IMG/VR virus record: IMGVR_UViG_3300008459_000374
Span: 1 to 24,506 of that record
Length of the DNA: 24,506 nt
DNA from: a virus
Direction: 5' to 3' (one strand)
Shown: in pieces, positions 6,860 to 14,950 of the stretch
Position numbering within the stretch: the first letter of the stretch is position 1
Layout of the letters: each line of letters starts with the position of its first letter
The notes under the pieces: generated by a model
The model's input: only the letters and a program-made list of their open reading frames with translations
What the model was told of the DNA's origin: nothing
Databases searched by the model: none
Made by a program: the position numbers and the translations under genes

Positions 6860-7621
6860 ATGGATTCACAATTTATACAAGCGGCAACACAAGATTTTAA
6901 TTTACCTCACGACATTGTTCAATTACCTAGTGGAGGTATCTTTTATAGAAGTAAAAAGAAAACTATTAAAGTCGGTTATTTAACTGCTAATGATGAAAAT
7001 ATCTTATTAAGTGCATTACAAGGGAACAACAAAGATGGTGTAATGATAAACTTACTGAGAAATAAAATATATGAACCTGAATTAAGACCTGAAGAACTAC
7101 TAGAATCAGATATCCAAGCTATTTTATTATATTTAAGAAATACTTCTTTTGGAACTGAATATGTGGTTTCATTACTTGACCCCGCAACAAATAAAAGATT
7201 TGATGTTACCATTAACTTAGAACAACTTAATATAAAACAAACAGAACAAAATCCTGAATCTGACGGCACTTTTACCATTACTTTACCTAAAAGTGGAGAT
7301 GTGGTTAAAATAAAACCATTAAATTATGGTGAAATTTTGGAAATTGAAAGAATGTCCGAATCATACCCCCCAAATAGAGTTGTTCCAAAAATAACTTGGA
7401 GGTTAAATAAACAAGTTGTTGAGATTAATGGTAGTTCAGATAGACAAATGATATCCAAATATATCGAAACAATGCCGATCATGGATTCAAAGTTTATTAG
7501 AAAATTTATAAATGATAACGTCCCTTCATTGGACTTAAAACAAATTGTAACCGCCCCTTCAGGAGAGATAGTTGAAACTGAAATCAACTTTGGGGTTGAA
7601 TTTTTTCGGCCTTTCTTCTAA
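6860..7621 (+). CDS. gp26-like baseplate / tail assembly chaperone, zero-frame product
   Basis: Encodes 253 residues in the zero frame. The N-terminal half (about 18-115) fits the T4 gp26-type baseplate family: LPSGGIFY, then YLTANDENILLSAL, then a block of helices with IYEPELRPEELLESDIQAIL. A second half (about 135-250) repeats a small alpha/beta pattern with IKPLNYGEILEIERM. The gene lies directly upstream of the tape measure gene, where tail assembly chaperones sit. Their C-terminal part is usually reached by programmed frameshifting. That is the case here: the zero frame stops at TAA 7619, while the +1 frame stays open to 7754 and carries family-like sequence. The product would bind the tape measure and recruit tube subunits. 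The distinction between baseplate gp26 and chaperone is a matter of naming; both point to tail initiation. Confidence 0.75.
   Translation: MDSQFIQAATQDFNLPHDIVQLPSGGIFYRSKKKTIKVGYLTANDENILLSALQGNNKDGVMINLLRNKIYEPELRPEELLESDIQAILLYLRNTSFGTEYVVSLLDPATNKRFDVTINLEQLNIKQTEQNPESDGTFTITLPKSGDVVKIKPLNYGEILEIERMSESYPPNRVVPKITWRLNKQVVEINGSSDRQMISKYIETMPIMDSKFIRKFINDNVPSLDLKQIVTAPSGEIVETEINFGVEFFRPFF
7604..7610 (+). other. Candidate +1 ribosomal frameshift site (TTT CGG C)
   Basis: Zero-frame codons run GAA TTT TTT CGG CCT TTC TTC TAA. The P-site tRNA on TTT (7604-7606) can slip one base to TTC (7605-7607), which its GAA anticodon pairs with better. The A-site codon CGG is rare in this AT-rich genome, so a pause is plausible. 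After the slip the reading is GGC CTT TCT, giving VEFFGLSSNYREYL. Confidence 0.5.
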
Positions 7622-7754
7622 TTATAGGGAATATCTTATCACCGAATTTATTTACTTATCTAAACAACTCGGAACTCAGTATTCCGAGTTTATGTCTATG
7701 CCAACATATTTTAGAAAATATGTGATAAATAAATTGATGGAAACAAATTCTTAA
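7608..7754 (+). CDS. C-terminal frameshift extension of the chaperone-like gene
   Basis: The +1 frame after the proposed slip encodes 48 residues: GLSSNYREYLITEFIYLSKQ, then LGTQYSEFMSMPTYFRKYVINKL and METNS before TAA. The pattern 'Y-EFM-MP-Y-RK--INKL' resembles the end of gp26/chaperone-type tail proteins, where a helix pair closes with a Met-Pro turn. There is no ATG at its start; the only in-frame start upstream is a TTG at 7572 deep inside the other gene. It is therefore best read as the tail of a fusion of about 297 residues (6860-7606 plus 7608-7751). A deletion of one T in the TTTTTT run (7601-7606) would also join the frames, so a sequencing error is the main alternative. The tape measure gene begins 35 nt after this stop. 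Confidence 0.62.
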   Translation, partial: GLSSNYREYLITEFIYLSKQLGTQYSEFMSMPTYFRKYVINKLMETNS

Positions 7755-7769
7755 AATTGTTGTTTTAAA

Positions 7770-7777
7770 TATTTATA
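7770..7777 (+). promoter_or_regulatory. Proposed late promoter octamer for the tape measure gene
   Basis: TATTTATA within the palindrome TATTTATAAATA, 12 nt before ATG 7790. Because of the palindrome the T4-type TATAAATA also occurs here (7774-7781), so orientation cannot be judged at this site alone. Confidence 0.45.
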
Positions 7778-7789
7778 AATAAAAATCGT

Positions 7790-9595
7790 ATGGCTGATAT
7801 TCTTGGTAATATAGAGAATCTTTTAAAAACCGCATTTGGAGATTTTGAACAAAAATTAAAATCGGCAATTGACCCCGAAAATATTGTAAATAAGATGATT
7901 GAGGTTGATAAGCTATCATCTGAAATGGCTAAAAACTTTGGTGTTGGTAGACAAAATATTGATGCAATACAAAAAAGTTTAACGGACTCTTATACAAATA
8001 TTTCTTTGTTAGGAGGTAGTATGAAGGATATTATGGATATCCAAAGAGACACTTCCGCGGCCTTAGGTGTTAATGTAATGCAAAGCGATGAAAACGTAAA
8101 ATCATTATATGAAACACACAAAGTTACTGGATTAGAAGTGTCTAAAATGACAAGTAATTTTAAAGATATAGGTTTTTCAACGGTACACATATCTGAACAA
8201 ATGCAAAATGTTGTGGATTCTGCTAGAGCGATAGGGGTTAGTGCAACCGCGGTATCAGGTGAAGTTATGAAGAATATGAGTAAGATGAATGAACTTAATT
8301 TTGCGAATGGTGTTGAGGGTATGGCCAAAATGGCAGCTCAGGCGGTTAATTTAAGAATTAATATGTCTGACACTTTGAATATTGCAAAAGATTTATTAAA
8401 CCCTGAAAAAGCGATTGAGATGGCAGCGGCAATGCAAAGACTTGGAGTGGCTCAATCCGATTTATTAGACCCATTAAGATTAATGGAGTTAGGACAAAAT
8501 GATCCTGCTGAATTACAAAACCAAATAGCGGAAATGTCAAAACAATTTGTCCAATTAAATAAAGATGGACAATTTGAAATTATGCCTGGTGCTAAAAGAC
8601 AATTAATGGAGGTTGAACAAGCGTTAGGTTATTTACCTGGACAATTGTCAAAGATGGCAATTTCTAGTTTTGAATTACAAGACAAAATGAACAAGATAAG
8701 ATTCCCAAAAGACGCGTTTGATGAAGACCAAAAGAATTTTATTGCTAATATGGCTCAGATGGGTAAAGATGGTAAGTATGAAATTATGTTGAAGGGTGAA
8801 AAATTGGGAATTGATGAAGCAATGCAAAAATTTAAAGATGACAAAGCTCTTTTAGAACAATATATGGAAGACCAAAAACCAAAAAGTATCGAAGAATTGG
8901 CAAGAGAACAATTGGACACCTCAAAATTAATTGAAGGTCATCTAGCGGCAATAGAAAATAGTGTTGCTTATGGTACTGCCGGTAGTGGGTTAAATAAAGG
9001 AACTATGGATTTTTTAAGAGCCGGGTCTGGTATAATGGGTGAGGCTATGAGAAGTTTAATCCCTGGGGGTAAAACATCAAAACAAACAACAGAAACTATT
9101 AAGAAAATGGGTTCAAGTGCCGGTAATATCATTTCAGGATTACAAACTGGAACGATTGACCTTAGAGGAACTTTAGAAGAAATCGAAAAATTTGGTAAAT
9201 ATTTAGAGTCGACCACTTTAAGTAATTTTAAAGAAACAATCAGTAATGCCGGAGAAGAAACTGCAAAATTAAGAGATGAATTTAAAATTTTTGACAATAT
9301 TATGTCAAAAATAAATGAGAAATATGGTAAATATATACCTGAAGAATTAAAAGATAAAAAAGGTTTAGAACCTAAAGGAAGAGAAAATCCTGACATAGAT
9401 TTTAAAAATAAAGAATCTGAAACAGGTAAAAAAACAGAAACAACTCAGAATAATAATGTGACAATAACATTTAATATAAATGGTGATGGTATTAATGAAG
9501 AGACCATAAAAAAAGAGTTACAAAAAACAGAAATAATTAACACTATCAAATCAGAGTTAGAGAAATTAAAGTCGGATAACGGTATGGGTAAATAA
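7790..9595 (+). CDS. Tail tape measure protein (gp29-like)
   Basis: Encodes 601 residues; T4 gp29, which sets tail length, has 590. The protein is mostly helical and rich in Met, Ala, Gln and Lys, with repeated amphipathic stretches: KMIEVDKLSSEMAKNFG, GEVMKNMSKMNELNFANG, AIEMAAAMQRLGVAQ. A Gly/Ala-rich, weakly hydrophobic segment lies at about 400-460 (YGTAGSGLNKG, RAGSGIMGEAMRSLIPGG). The C-terminus ends in a short coiled coil after a strand VTITFNINGDG. I see no lytic domain. It follows the frameshifted chaperone-like gene and precedes the baseplate genes, the expected place for a tape measure. By the usual rule of about 0.15 nm per residue the tail would be near 90 nm, close to T4. Role is by position, size and composition. 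Confidence 0.82.
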   Translation: MADILGNIENLLKTAFGDFEQKLKSAIDPENIVNKMIEVDKLSSEMAKNFGVGRQNIDAIQKSLTDSYTNISLLGGSMKDIMDIQRDTSAALGVNVMQSDENVKSLYETHKVTGLEVSKMTSNFKDIGFSTVHISEQMQNVVDSARAIGVSATAVSGEVMKNMSKMNELNFANGVEGMAKMAAQAVNLRINMSDTLNIAKDLLNPEKAIEMAAAMQRLGVAQSDLLDPLRLMELGQNDPAELQNQIAEMSKQFVQLNKDGQFEIMPGAKRQLMEVEQALGYLPGQLSKMAISSFELQDKMNKIRFPKDAFDEDQKNFIANMAQMGKDGKYEIMLKGEKLGIDEAMQKFKDDKALLEQYMEDQKPKSIEELAREQLDTSKLIEGHLAAIENSVAYGTAGSGLNKGTMDFLRAGSGIMGEAMRSLIPGGKTSKQTTETIKKMGSSAGNIISGLQTGTIDLRGTLEEIEKFGKYLESTTLSNFKETISNAGEETAKLRDEFKIFDNIMSKINEKYGKYIPEELKDKKGLEPKGRENPDIDFKNKESETGKKTETTQNNNVTITFNINGDGINEETIKKELQKTEIINTIKSELEKLKSDNGMGK

Positions 9596-9614
9596 AAAAA
9601 AATGTTTTATAATC

Positions 9615-9622
9615 TATTTATA
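9615..9622 (+). promoter_or_regulatory. Proposed late promoter octamer for the baseplate operon
   Basis: TATTTATA in ATCTATTTATAATAA, 13 nt before ATG 9636. The next two genes overlap and have no such site, so this one probably drives all three (9636-21398). Confidence 0.48.
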
Positions 9623-9635
9623 ATAAAAAAATAAA

Positions 9636-12600
9636 ATGTCAGAAAGCGCTCTATCCTTTACATCTACACAATCATTTAGAAACAATCTTTTAAGTAGGAA
9701 TTTGAAACCATATCGAATACCTGGAGCTTTCACACCTGCGGGTACTACAACTTATATTGCGAATATTAGTGATTATAATGTGGTCGATTCCCCTGGCGAG
9801 GTTATAACTAACGGCACGTATTCCAATCAATTATATACTTTAAATGAATATGGACCTGACGGAGGATATAACTTAAACATTAATTTCAATAATCCACCCT
9901 TAACTCAAAATTCGAATAAAGGAATTTATGATCCTTCTGACACCGCGCTTGATTTAGTTAATGAATTTTTTATTGACGCAGCGTTTGTTGTGAATAAATA
10001 CGGACCTGAAGGAGGTTATAATAGTTTGGTCGTTATTGATGATATACAGAATAGTGATAAAATTTCATTACCTTATTGGGATCCACCAATTTTCAACCCT
10101 TCATCATATTCTCCATATAATATTATAACAACAAAAAATCCTACAGGTAGCGATGGTCCTTTGTCTGAAGATTCTTTTATTGCTAAATTAGGTGCTAAAA
10201 GTTTAAAACAATTATTTGAAAGTAGAATTTCTAGTGAAACATATAAGGGTGTTAAGGGAGTTAATTTATTAATTAACGGAAAACCAACACCATTCACTTA
10301 CAATGACTTTAAAATCACCGCACCTTTAGACCAAAAGGAAAAAGATAGTGAAAAGTTATTATCAAGAATAGAGGGAGTGTATTCCCCAACATCACCAATA
10401 CCTGGAGATTATTTCCAAGATATTAATTTAAATGTTCCTTTAACTTTACAAGTTTCAGGAGCAATCAATCAAGCTAACCAAATTCTTAGTAGTGTTTTTG
10501 GTGGAAGTGCGATTTTTGGACCTATACCTGTAAAAACCATTAAACCTTCTGAAATATTTTTAGAAAATACCGGTACAGGACAGAAGTCTATTTTATTTTC
10601 AACTATTGAATATAATAGGTATAAACCAATATATAAAGACGATGTAAGTAAATTATTAAACAACCCTAATAGTGTTGAATTTAGAGCAACTCTTATTGAT
10701 TCCGCAAACGACACAATAAATAGTTCTTATTATGTCGGAAGTAGAAATTCAGAACCATCAACATTAAATTCACCAACAAATCAAGTTCCAGTAAATCCTT
10801 ATGGTCAACAAGAACAAACGCCTGTTTACGGACCTTCAGAAATGGCTATCTTATATGAAGGCAACAGAAATTTATTGGTTTTTGGTTTGGATAGTAAACC
10901 AGTTATAGATGGTGGTGGAATTGGAGGTCAATTTGTTTGGACTTCACCAAAATACAAAGGAAACGCTGGTTTTAAAGCGACCGTTGGCGGAGGTAACGGG
11001 TCTATAGATAAAGAATTTAATCAGATTAGTTCGTCATATAATAAAGACTTATCAACCAACTTAACATTTAAGAAGGGTTCTATACTTGACAATACACAAA
11101 GATTAATAGATTCTGCCGATAATGTTTCAGGTATTGCAAAATTAAAACACGTAGGAACCGCAATAAATCAAGTATCCAAAGTATTCAATGATGGGTATAA
11201 AGAACTAACTAAAGGTTCTAGAGTAGTTTCATATCGAGATTTTACTGATGGGTCTCAAAAAGGCGTCGAGTATTGTAGAGTTTTTGCTAAAGATACTCCA
11301 TACTACACTTTCGCTGATTTACAAAAAACTGATGGTATAACCACATCCGGTAGAAGATTCACAAATTCTGTGTTAGATAACACATTTAATTTAAATATAA
11401 CACCATTAAAAGGTGTCGACTCAACTAACTTAATACCAAACAACTCAGAGGGAAAAGGTGGTTATGCTAAAAAATATATGTTCTCTATCGAAAATTTGGC
11501 TTGGAGAACGTCTAGTAAACCTGGATTTACATACGATGAATTACCTGTTTGTGAAAAAGGACCTAATGGTGGTAGAGTAATGTGGTTTCCACCTTATGAT
11601 TTAAAATTTAATGATAGTAGCACGGCTTCATTTAATCCTGTTGATTTTATGGGAAGACCTGAACCTATCTATACTTATAAAAGTACGACAAGAACAGGAA
11701 CTATAAGTTTTAAAATTATTGTTGATAATCCTTCAGTAACAAATTTAATAATTGAAAAACAACTTAAAGGTGTTGGTAAAGAGAGAATTAATTCTATTAT
11801 TGACTCTTTTTTTGCTGGGTGTGTTAAATATGACATATATCAATTAGGGTTAAAATATAACACAATACCATCTAAAGATTTAGTGTTTTATAAAGAAATT
11901 TTAGAAAACCCACAATTAACTCCTGAAGAATTAAAAGGTGTTACAGCGGAAATTCCTATTGCTAATGTTGATGTTAAAAACGAAGAGACAAAATCATCTG
12001 ACGATAATCAGAAAAAAATCGATGAATATAATAAAAAATATGAAGATTTAACATTTTATTTTGAAAATGATATACCAAAACAATCTACCGAAAATTATGA
12101 AGAAACTTATAATGAATATGTAAAAAGTGAAAATATTACCAAATATTCTGATAAAACAAATTCTGCCTTTATAGATACCGGATCTTTTTGTTCTAAAAAT
12201 TTAGATTATTGTAAAAGACAAAGAGGGGTTCAAACCTTTTTTAGTGAAGTTATTGGGTGGAATTATAGTAGATTAGAGGATTTTATAAAAGATACAAGTG
12301 CGTTGTTTACTGAGAATATAGCATCTAATTTAAAAATAGAATTTGTAGGGTCAGCGTCGGCAACCGCAACCTCTGGATATAATAAAAAACTATCCCAAAG
12401 AAGAATATCTTCAGTTAAAAATTTTTTAACTGAGAAACAAGTTGGTAATATAAGTTTAAAAAAACTTTTTGAAGATAAAAAAATTGAAATAAAAGAATCC
12501 GCTCAAGGTGAGGACGGGGAGGCCGTTCCTGTAAGTAGAGGTGGAGACAAAATGGGTCGAGTTATTTGTAGTAGCGATATTACAGGGACAACCAAAGTGA

Positions 12601-14624
12601 CTTCAGATTCACAAATTTATTCATCAGACGCAATGGCGTGTAGAAGAGTTAGAATTAGTAGTATTGCCGCAAAACCTATAGAACCGCCAAAACCAAAACC
12701 AGTTGAAACCGCGCCTAATATAGATACGGTTACTTTACAACCATCAAAACCAAAATCAACAAAAAGAATAGAACAAAAAATAAAAGAGGGTATTAGTAAA
12801 AAGATATTAAGAAACCTATTAACAGAATGTGATTATTTTGAAGTTGTAAAAGAGAATGACCCAATGGTGTACGATTCAATAAAACAAAAAATAAAATATT
12901 TTAATCCGGCTTTTCACTCTATGACACCTGAAGGTTTAAACGCTAGATTAACATTTTTAAATCAATGTGTTAGACCTGGTGAAACAATACCGGTAATACA
13001 AGATGGGAAACCTGTTTATAATAACGCTCAGAATACTTCATTTGGAACTCCACCGATATTAGTTTTAAGAATTGGTGATTTTTATAACACTAAAATAGTT
13101 CCTGACGGAGTTAGTTTTACATACGATCCTTTAGTGTTAGATTTAAATCCTGAAGGTATAGGGGTTCAACCTATGATAGTCACGGTTAGTATGAATTTTA
13201 AAATGATTGGTGGTCACGGACTAAAAGAACCAATAGATAGATTACAAAACGCTTTATCATTTAATTATTACGCAAATACTGAAATATACGATGAAAGAGC
13301 TTTTGCGACCGAAGATACTACAGCGTTAGACAAACAAATTTTCGATTCAATTGTTGAATCTGAAAAACCTGCAAATGTTAATAACATTGAAAACCAACAA
13401 AAAAATGATGGAGGAAATACTATAGGTGAGATACTTACAAATATTCCTGTTACTGGCGGTCAAACAGGGGAAACATCCTATCAAAAAATAATGGACACCT
13501 TGATAACGTCTTCTAAAAAATATTCTGAGACCGTTGTAAATCAATTAGAAAAATTGGTGTTGAATTATAATTATGGTGTTTTACAAATAATGACTAAGGA
13601 TAGGTTATATATTTCTGGAACAACATCAGGAACTACGACAGGTAATAATGTTAAAATATTTGGTGCCGCAAATGGTGAATATTTAAATAGTTCTTTTGGA
13701 GATATTTTTAATGGTATAATCAAAGACGTAATAGATGATGAGACTAATCCAATAGTTGAAGAATTGTTAAAAGATAGTAGATTACCTAACGACCTTATAA
13801 GAGAAGTTAAATATAATATGAACGAATATTTAAAATCTTCAACACAAGATTTTACAAAAACTTTATTTTCTATTTTACAAGAAATAGTATTAAATGAACA
13901 AGATTTTATACAAGTAATTAAGAAAGTTAATTTAATTTGTGACAGCACCGATGGAAAATTATTATCAGGTAATATGACTAGAATATATAATTTAAGTTCG
14001 ACAACTGAAGTTAGTAATAAAAAAACTGACGGAGTTGCTCAACCAACAAATACTTATGATGAATTAATTACCGATTATACTAAATTTAACAAATATCTTA
14101 ATAACTTTGATAAATTTTTAACTGATAATGCGATAGTTACAAACACCTATGAACCTATTGGAAATTTTACACCTAAAAATACTAATTTTATTAATAATGA
14201 ACCTAACAAAAGGTTTTTTATTATATTCTCAAGAATATTACAAGATAAAAATAAAAGAAATGATTTTATTAAAGGTATAATTAAAGGTGATTTATTAAAT
14301 TATAAAAAACCAAAATATTCGTTTAATTTGTTAGATATTTTTACCGATATTGTAAACAATTTATCAAAACAATACGATAAAGAATTGGACTCAGAAGAAA
14401 AAGTTTTTAAAGAATTGAAAAAAACAAAAGATTATAAATCATTCACTAATGGTGTTGAAGAGTTATTATATCCTAAAGGTAAAATTAGAAAATTTACATA
14501 TACCACAATACCTAATCAAACTAAACAAGACCAACAAAAAATAAATCTTTTAGATATATACGCAACAACAAATAGTAATACTGATAAAAGTGTATTCGAT
14601 GGTAAAGTAAAATTAGATTCATAA
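9636..14624 (+). CDS. Large baseplate / tube-initiator-like protein with OmpA-like domain
   Basis: Encodes 1662 residues. N-terminal region: two copies of YGP(D/E)GGYN (72-79, 122-129). Region 610-760 has FPPYDLKFNDSS, a GRPEPIYTYKSTTRTGTISFKI stretch and a helix, resembling the tube-like fold of gp48/gp54-type tube initiators. A related segment follows at about 1138-1215 (VLRIGDFYNTKIVPDGVSF, PMIVTVSMNFKMIGGHG). Residues 806-1010 form an OmpA-like domain: FYFENDIP (807-814), then LKIEFVGSASATAT (899-912), YNKKLSQRRISSVKNFL (915-931) and CRRVRIS (1002-1008). The N-x-x-L-S-x-x-R core (N916, L919, S920, R923) is present, but Ser replaces the usual Asp of the G-H-T-D motif. OmpA domains bind peptidoglycan. 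The gene follows the tape measure and starts the overlapping baseplate operon. Baseplate role is likely; exact gp48/54 equivalence is uncertain. Confidence 0.75.
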   Translation: MSESALSFTSTQSFRNNLLSRNLKPYRIPGAFTPAGTTTYIANISDYNVVDSPGEVITNGTYSNQLYTLNEYGPDGGYNLNINFNNPPLTQNSNKGIYDPSDTALDLVNEFFIDAAFVVNKYGPEGGYNSLVVIDDIQNSDKISLPYWDPPIFNPSSYSPYNIITTKNPTGSDGPLSEDSFIAKLGAKSLKQLFESRISSETYKGVKGVNLLINGKPTPFTYNDFKITAPLDQKEKDSEKLLSRIEGVYSPTSPIPGDYFQDINLNVPLTLQVSGAINQANQILSSVFGGSAIFGPIPVKTIKPSEIFLENTGTGQKSILFSTIEYNRYKPIYKDDVSKLLNNPNSVEFRATLIDSANDTINSSYYVGSRNSEPSTLNSPTNQVPVNPYGQQEQTPVYGPSEMAILYEGNRNLLVFGLDSKPVIDGGGIGGQFVWTSPKYKGNAGFKATVGGGNGSIDKEFNQISSSYNKDLSTNLTFKKGSILDNTQRLIDSADNVSGIAKLKHVGTAINQVSKVFNDGYKELTKGSRVVSYRDFTDGSQKGVEYCRVFAKDTPYYTFADLQKTDGITTSGRRFTNSVLDNTFNLNITPLKGVDSTNLIPNNSEGKGGYAKKYMFSIENLAWRTSSKPGFTYDELPVCEKGPNGGRVMWFPPYDLKFNDSSTASFNPVDFMGRPEPIYTYKSTTRTGTISFKIIVDNPSVTNLIIEKQLKGVGKERINSIIDSFFAGCVKYDIYQLGLKYNTIPSKDLVFYKEILENPQLTPEELKGVTAEIPIANVDVKNEETKSSDDNQKKIDEYNKKYEDLTFYFENDIPKQSTENYEETYNEYVKSENITKYSDKTNSAFIDTGSFCSKNLDYCKRQRGVQTFFSEVIGWNYSRLEDFIKDTSALFTENIASNLKIEFVGSASATATSGYNKKLSQRRISSVKNFLTEKQVGNISLKKLFEDKKIEIKESAQGEDGEAVPVSRGGDKMGRVICSSDITGTTKVTSDSQIYSSDAMACRRVRISSIAAKPIEPPKPKPVETAPNIDTVTLQPSKPKSTKRIEQKIKEGISKKILRNLLTECDYFEVVKENDPMVYDSIKQKIKYFNPAFHSMTPEGLNARLTFLNQCVRPGETIPVIQDGKPVYNNAQNTSFGTPPILVLRIGDFYNTKIVPDGVSFTYDPLVLDLNPEGIGVQPMIVTVSMNFKMIGGHGLKEPIDRLQNALSFNYYANTEIYDERAFATEDTTALDKQIFDSIVESEKPANVNNIENQQKNDGGNTIGEILTNIPVTGGQTGETSYQKIMDTLITSSKKYSETVVNQLEKLVLNYNYGVLQIMTKDRLYISGTTSGTTTGNNVKIFGAANGEYLNSSFGDIFNGIIKDVIDDETNPIVEELLKDSRLPNDLIREVKYNMNEYLKSSTQDFTKTLFSILQEIVLNEQDFIQVIKKVNLICDSTDGKLLSGNMTRIYNLSSTTEVSNKKTDGVAQPTNTYDELITDYTKFNKYLNNFDKFLTDNAIVTNTYEPIGNFTPKNTNFINNEPNKRFFIIFSRILQDKNKRNDFIKGIIKGDLLNYKKPKYSFNLLDIFTDIVNNLSKQYDKELDSEEKVFKELKKTKDYKSFTNGVEELLYPKGKIRKFTYTTIPNQTKQDQQKINLLDIYATTNSNTDKSVFDGKVKLDS

Positions 14625-14950
14625 TGGCTAAGAGACAATCATATCAAAGGTATAACGAGTTTTTAATTAATGGGCAACAGACTATAGTTCCATACATTAG
14701 TTTACCCTCAAAAACAACCGATAAAAAATACATATATAAAGTTGGACAAAGTAGGTTAGACGTTATCTCACAACAATACTATGGTTCACCAACATTTGGG
14801 TGGTTAATATTAATGGCAAACCCTAAGTTTGGAGGACGAGAATGGAATGTTCCTGACGGATCAATATTGACAATTCCATTTCCTTTAGTAGCTTCAATAC
14901 AAGACTATAACAACCAATTAAATAATTATTTTTTATATTATGGTAGATAA
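14624..14950 (+). CDS. Baseplate wedge protein, gp53 / LysM-like
   Basis: Encodes 108 residues. The central part reads YIYKVGQSRLDVISQQYYGSP, then FGWLILMANPKFGGREWNVPDG and SILTIPFPL. This is the LysM-type pattern shared by T4 gp53-like and P2 gpX-like baseplate proteins: 'V-x-x-G-x-x-L-x-x-I-A/S-x-x-Y-Y-G-S', a W-x-x-L/I-x-x-x-N-P turn, and a final P-x-G-x-x-L-x-I-P. Such proteins sit at the hub-wedge junction and may contact peptidoglycan or other baseplate parts. The start ATG overlaps the previous stop (TAATG) and the 3' end overlaps the hub gene by 11 nt, so translation is probably coupled across all three genes. Confidence 0.82.
   Translation: MAKRQSYQRYNEFLINGQQTIVPYISLPSKTTDKKYIYKVGQSRLDVISQQYYGSPTFGWLILMANPKFGGREWNVPDGSILTIPFPLVASIQDYNNQLNNYFLYYGR

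Noticed and set aside
7572-7754. Independent 60-codon gene starting with TTG
   Set aside because: The TTG lies deep inside the other frame with no leader, and the conserved-looking part begins only at the frame junction. A frameshift fusion explains it better.
8968-9396. Minus-strand open frame of 142 codons inside the tape measure gene
   Set aside because: Shadow frame opposite a well-supported helical protein; Pro/Leu/Ser-rich composition typical of antisense reading.
13571-13948. Minus-strand open frame of 125 codons inside the large baseplate gene
   Set aside because: Antisense shadow with no promoter or recognisable domain.
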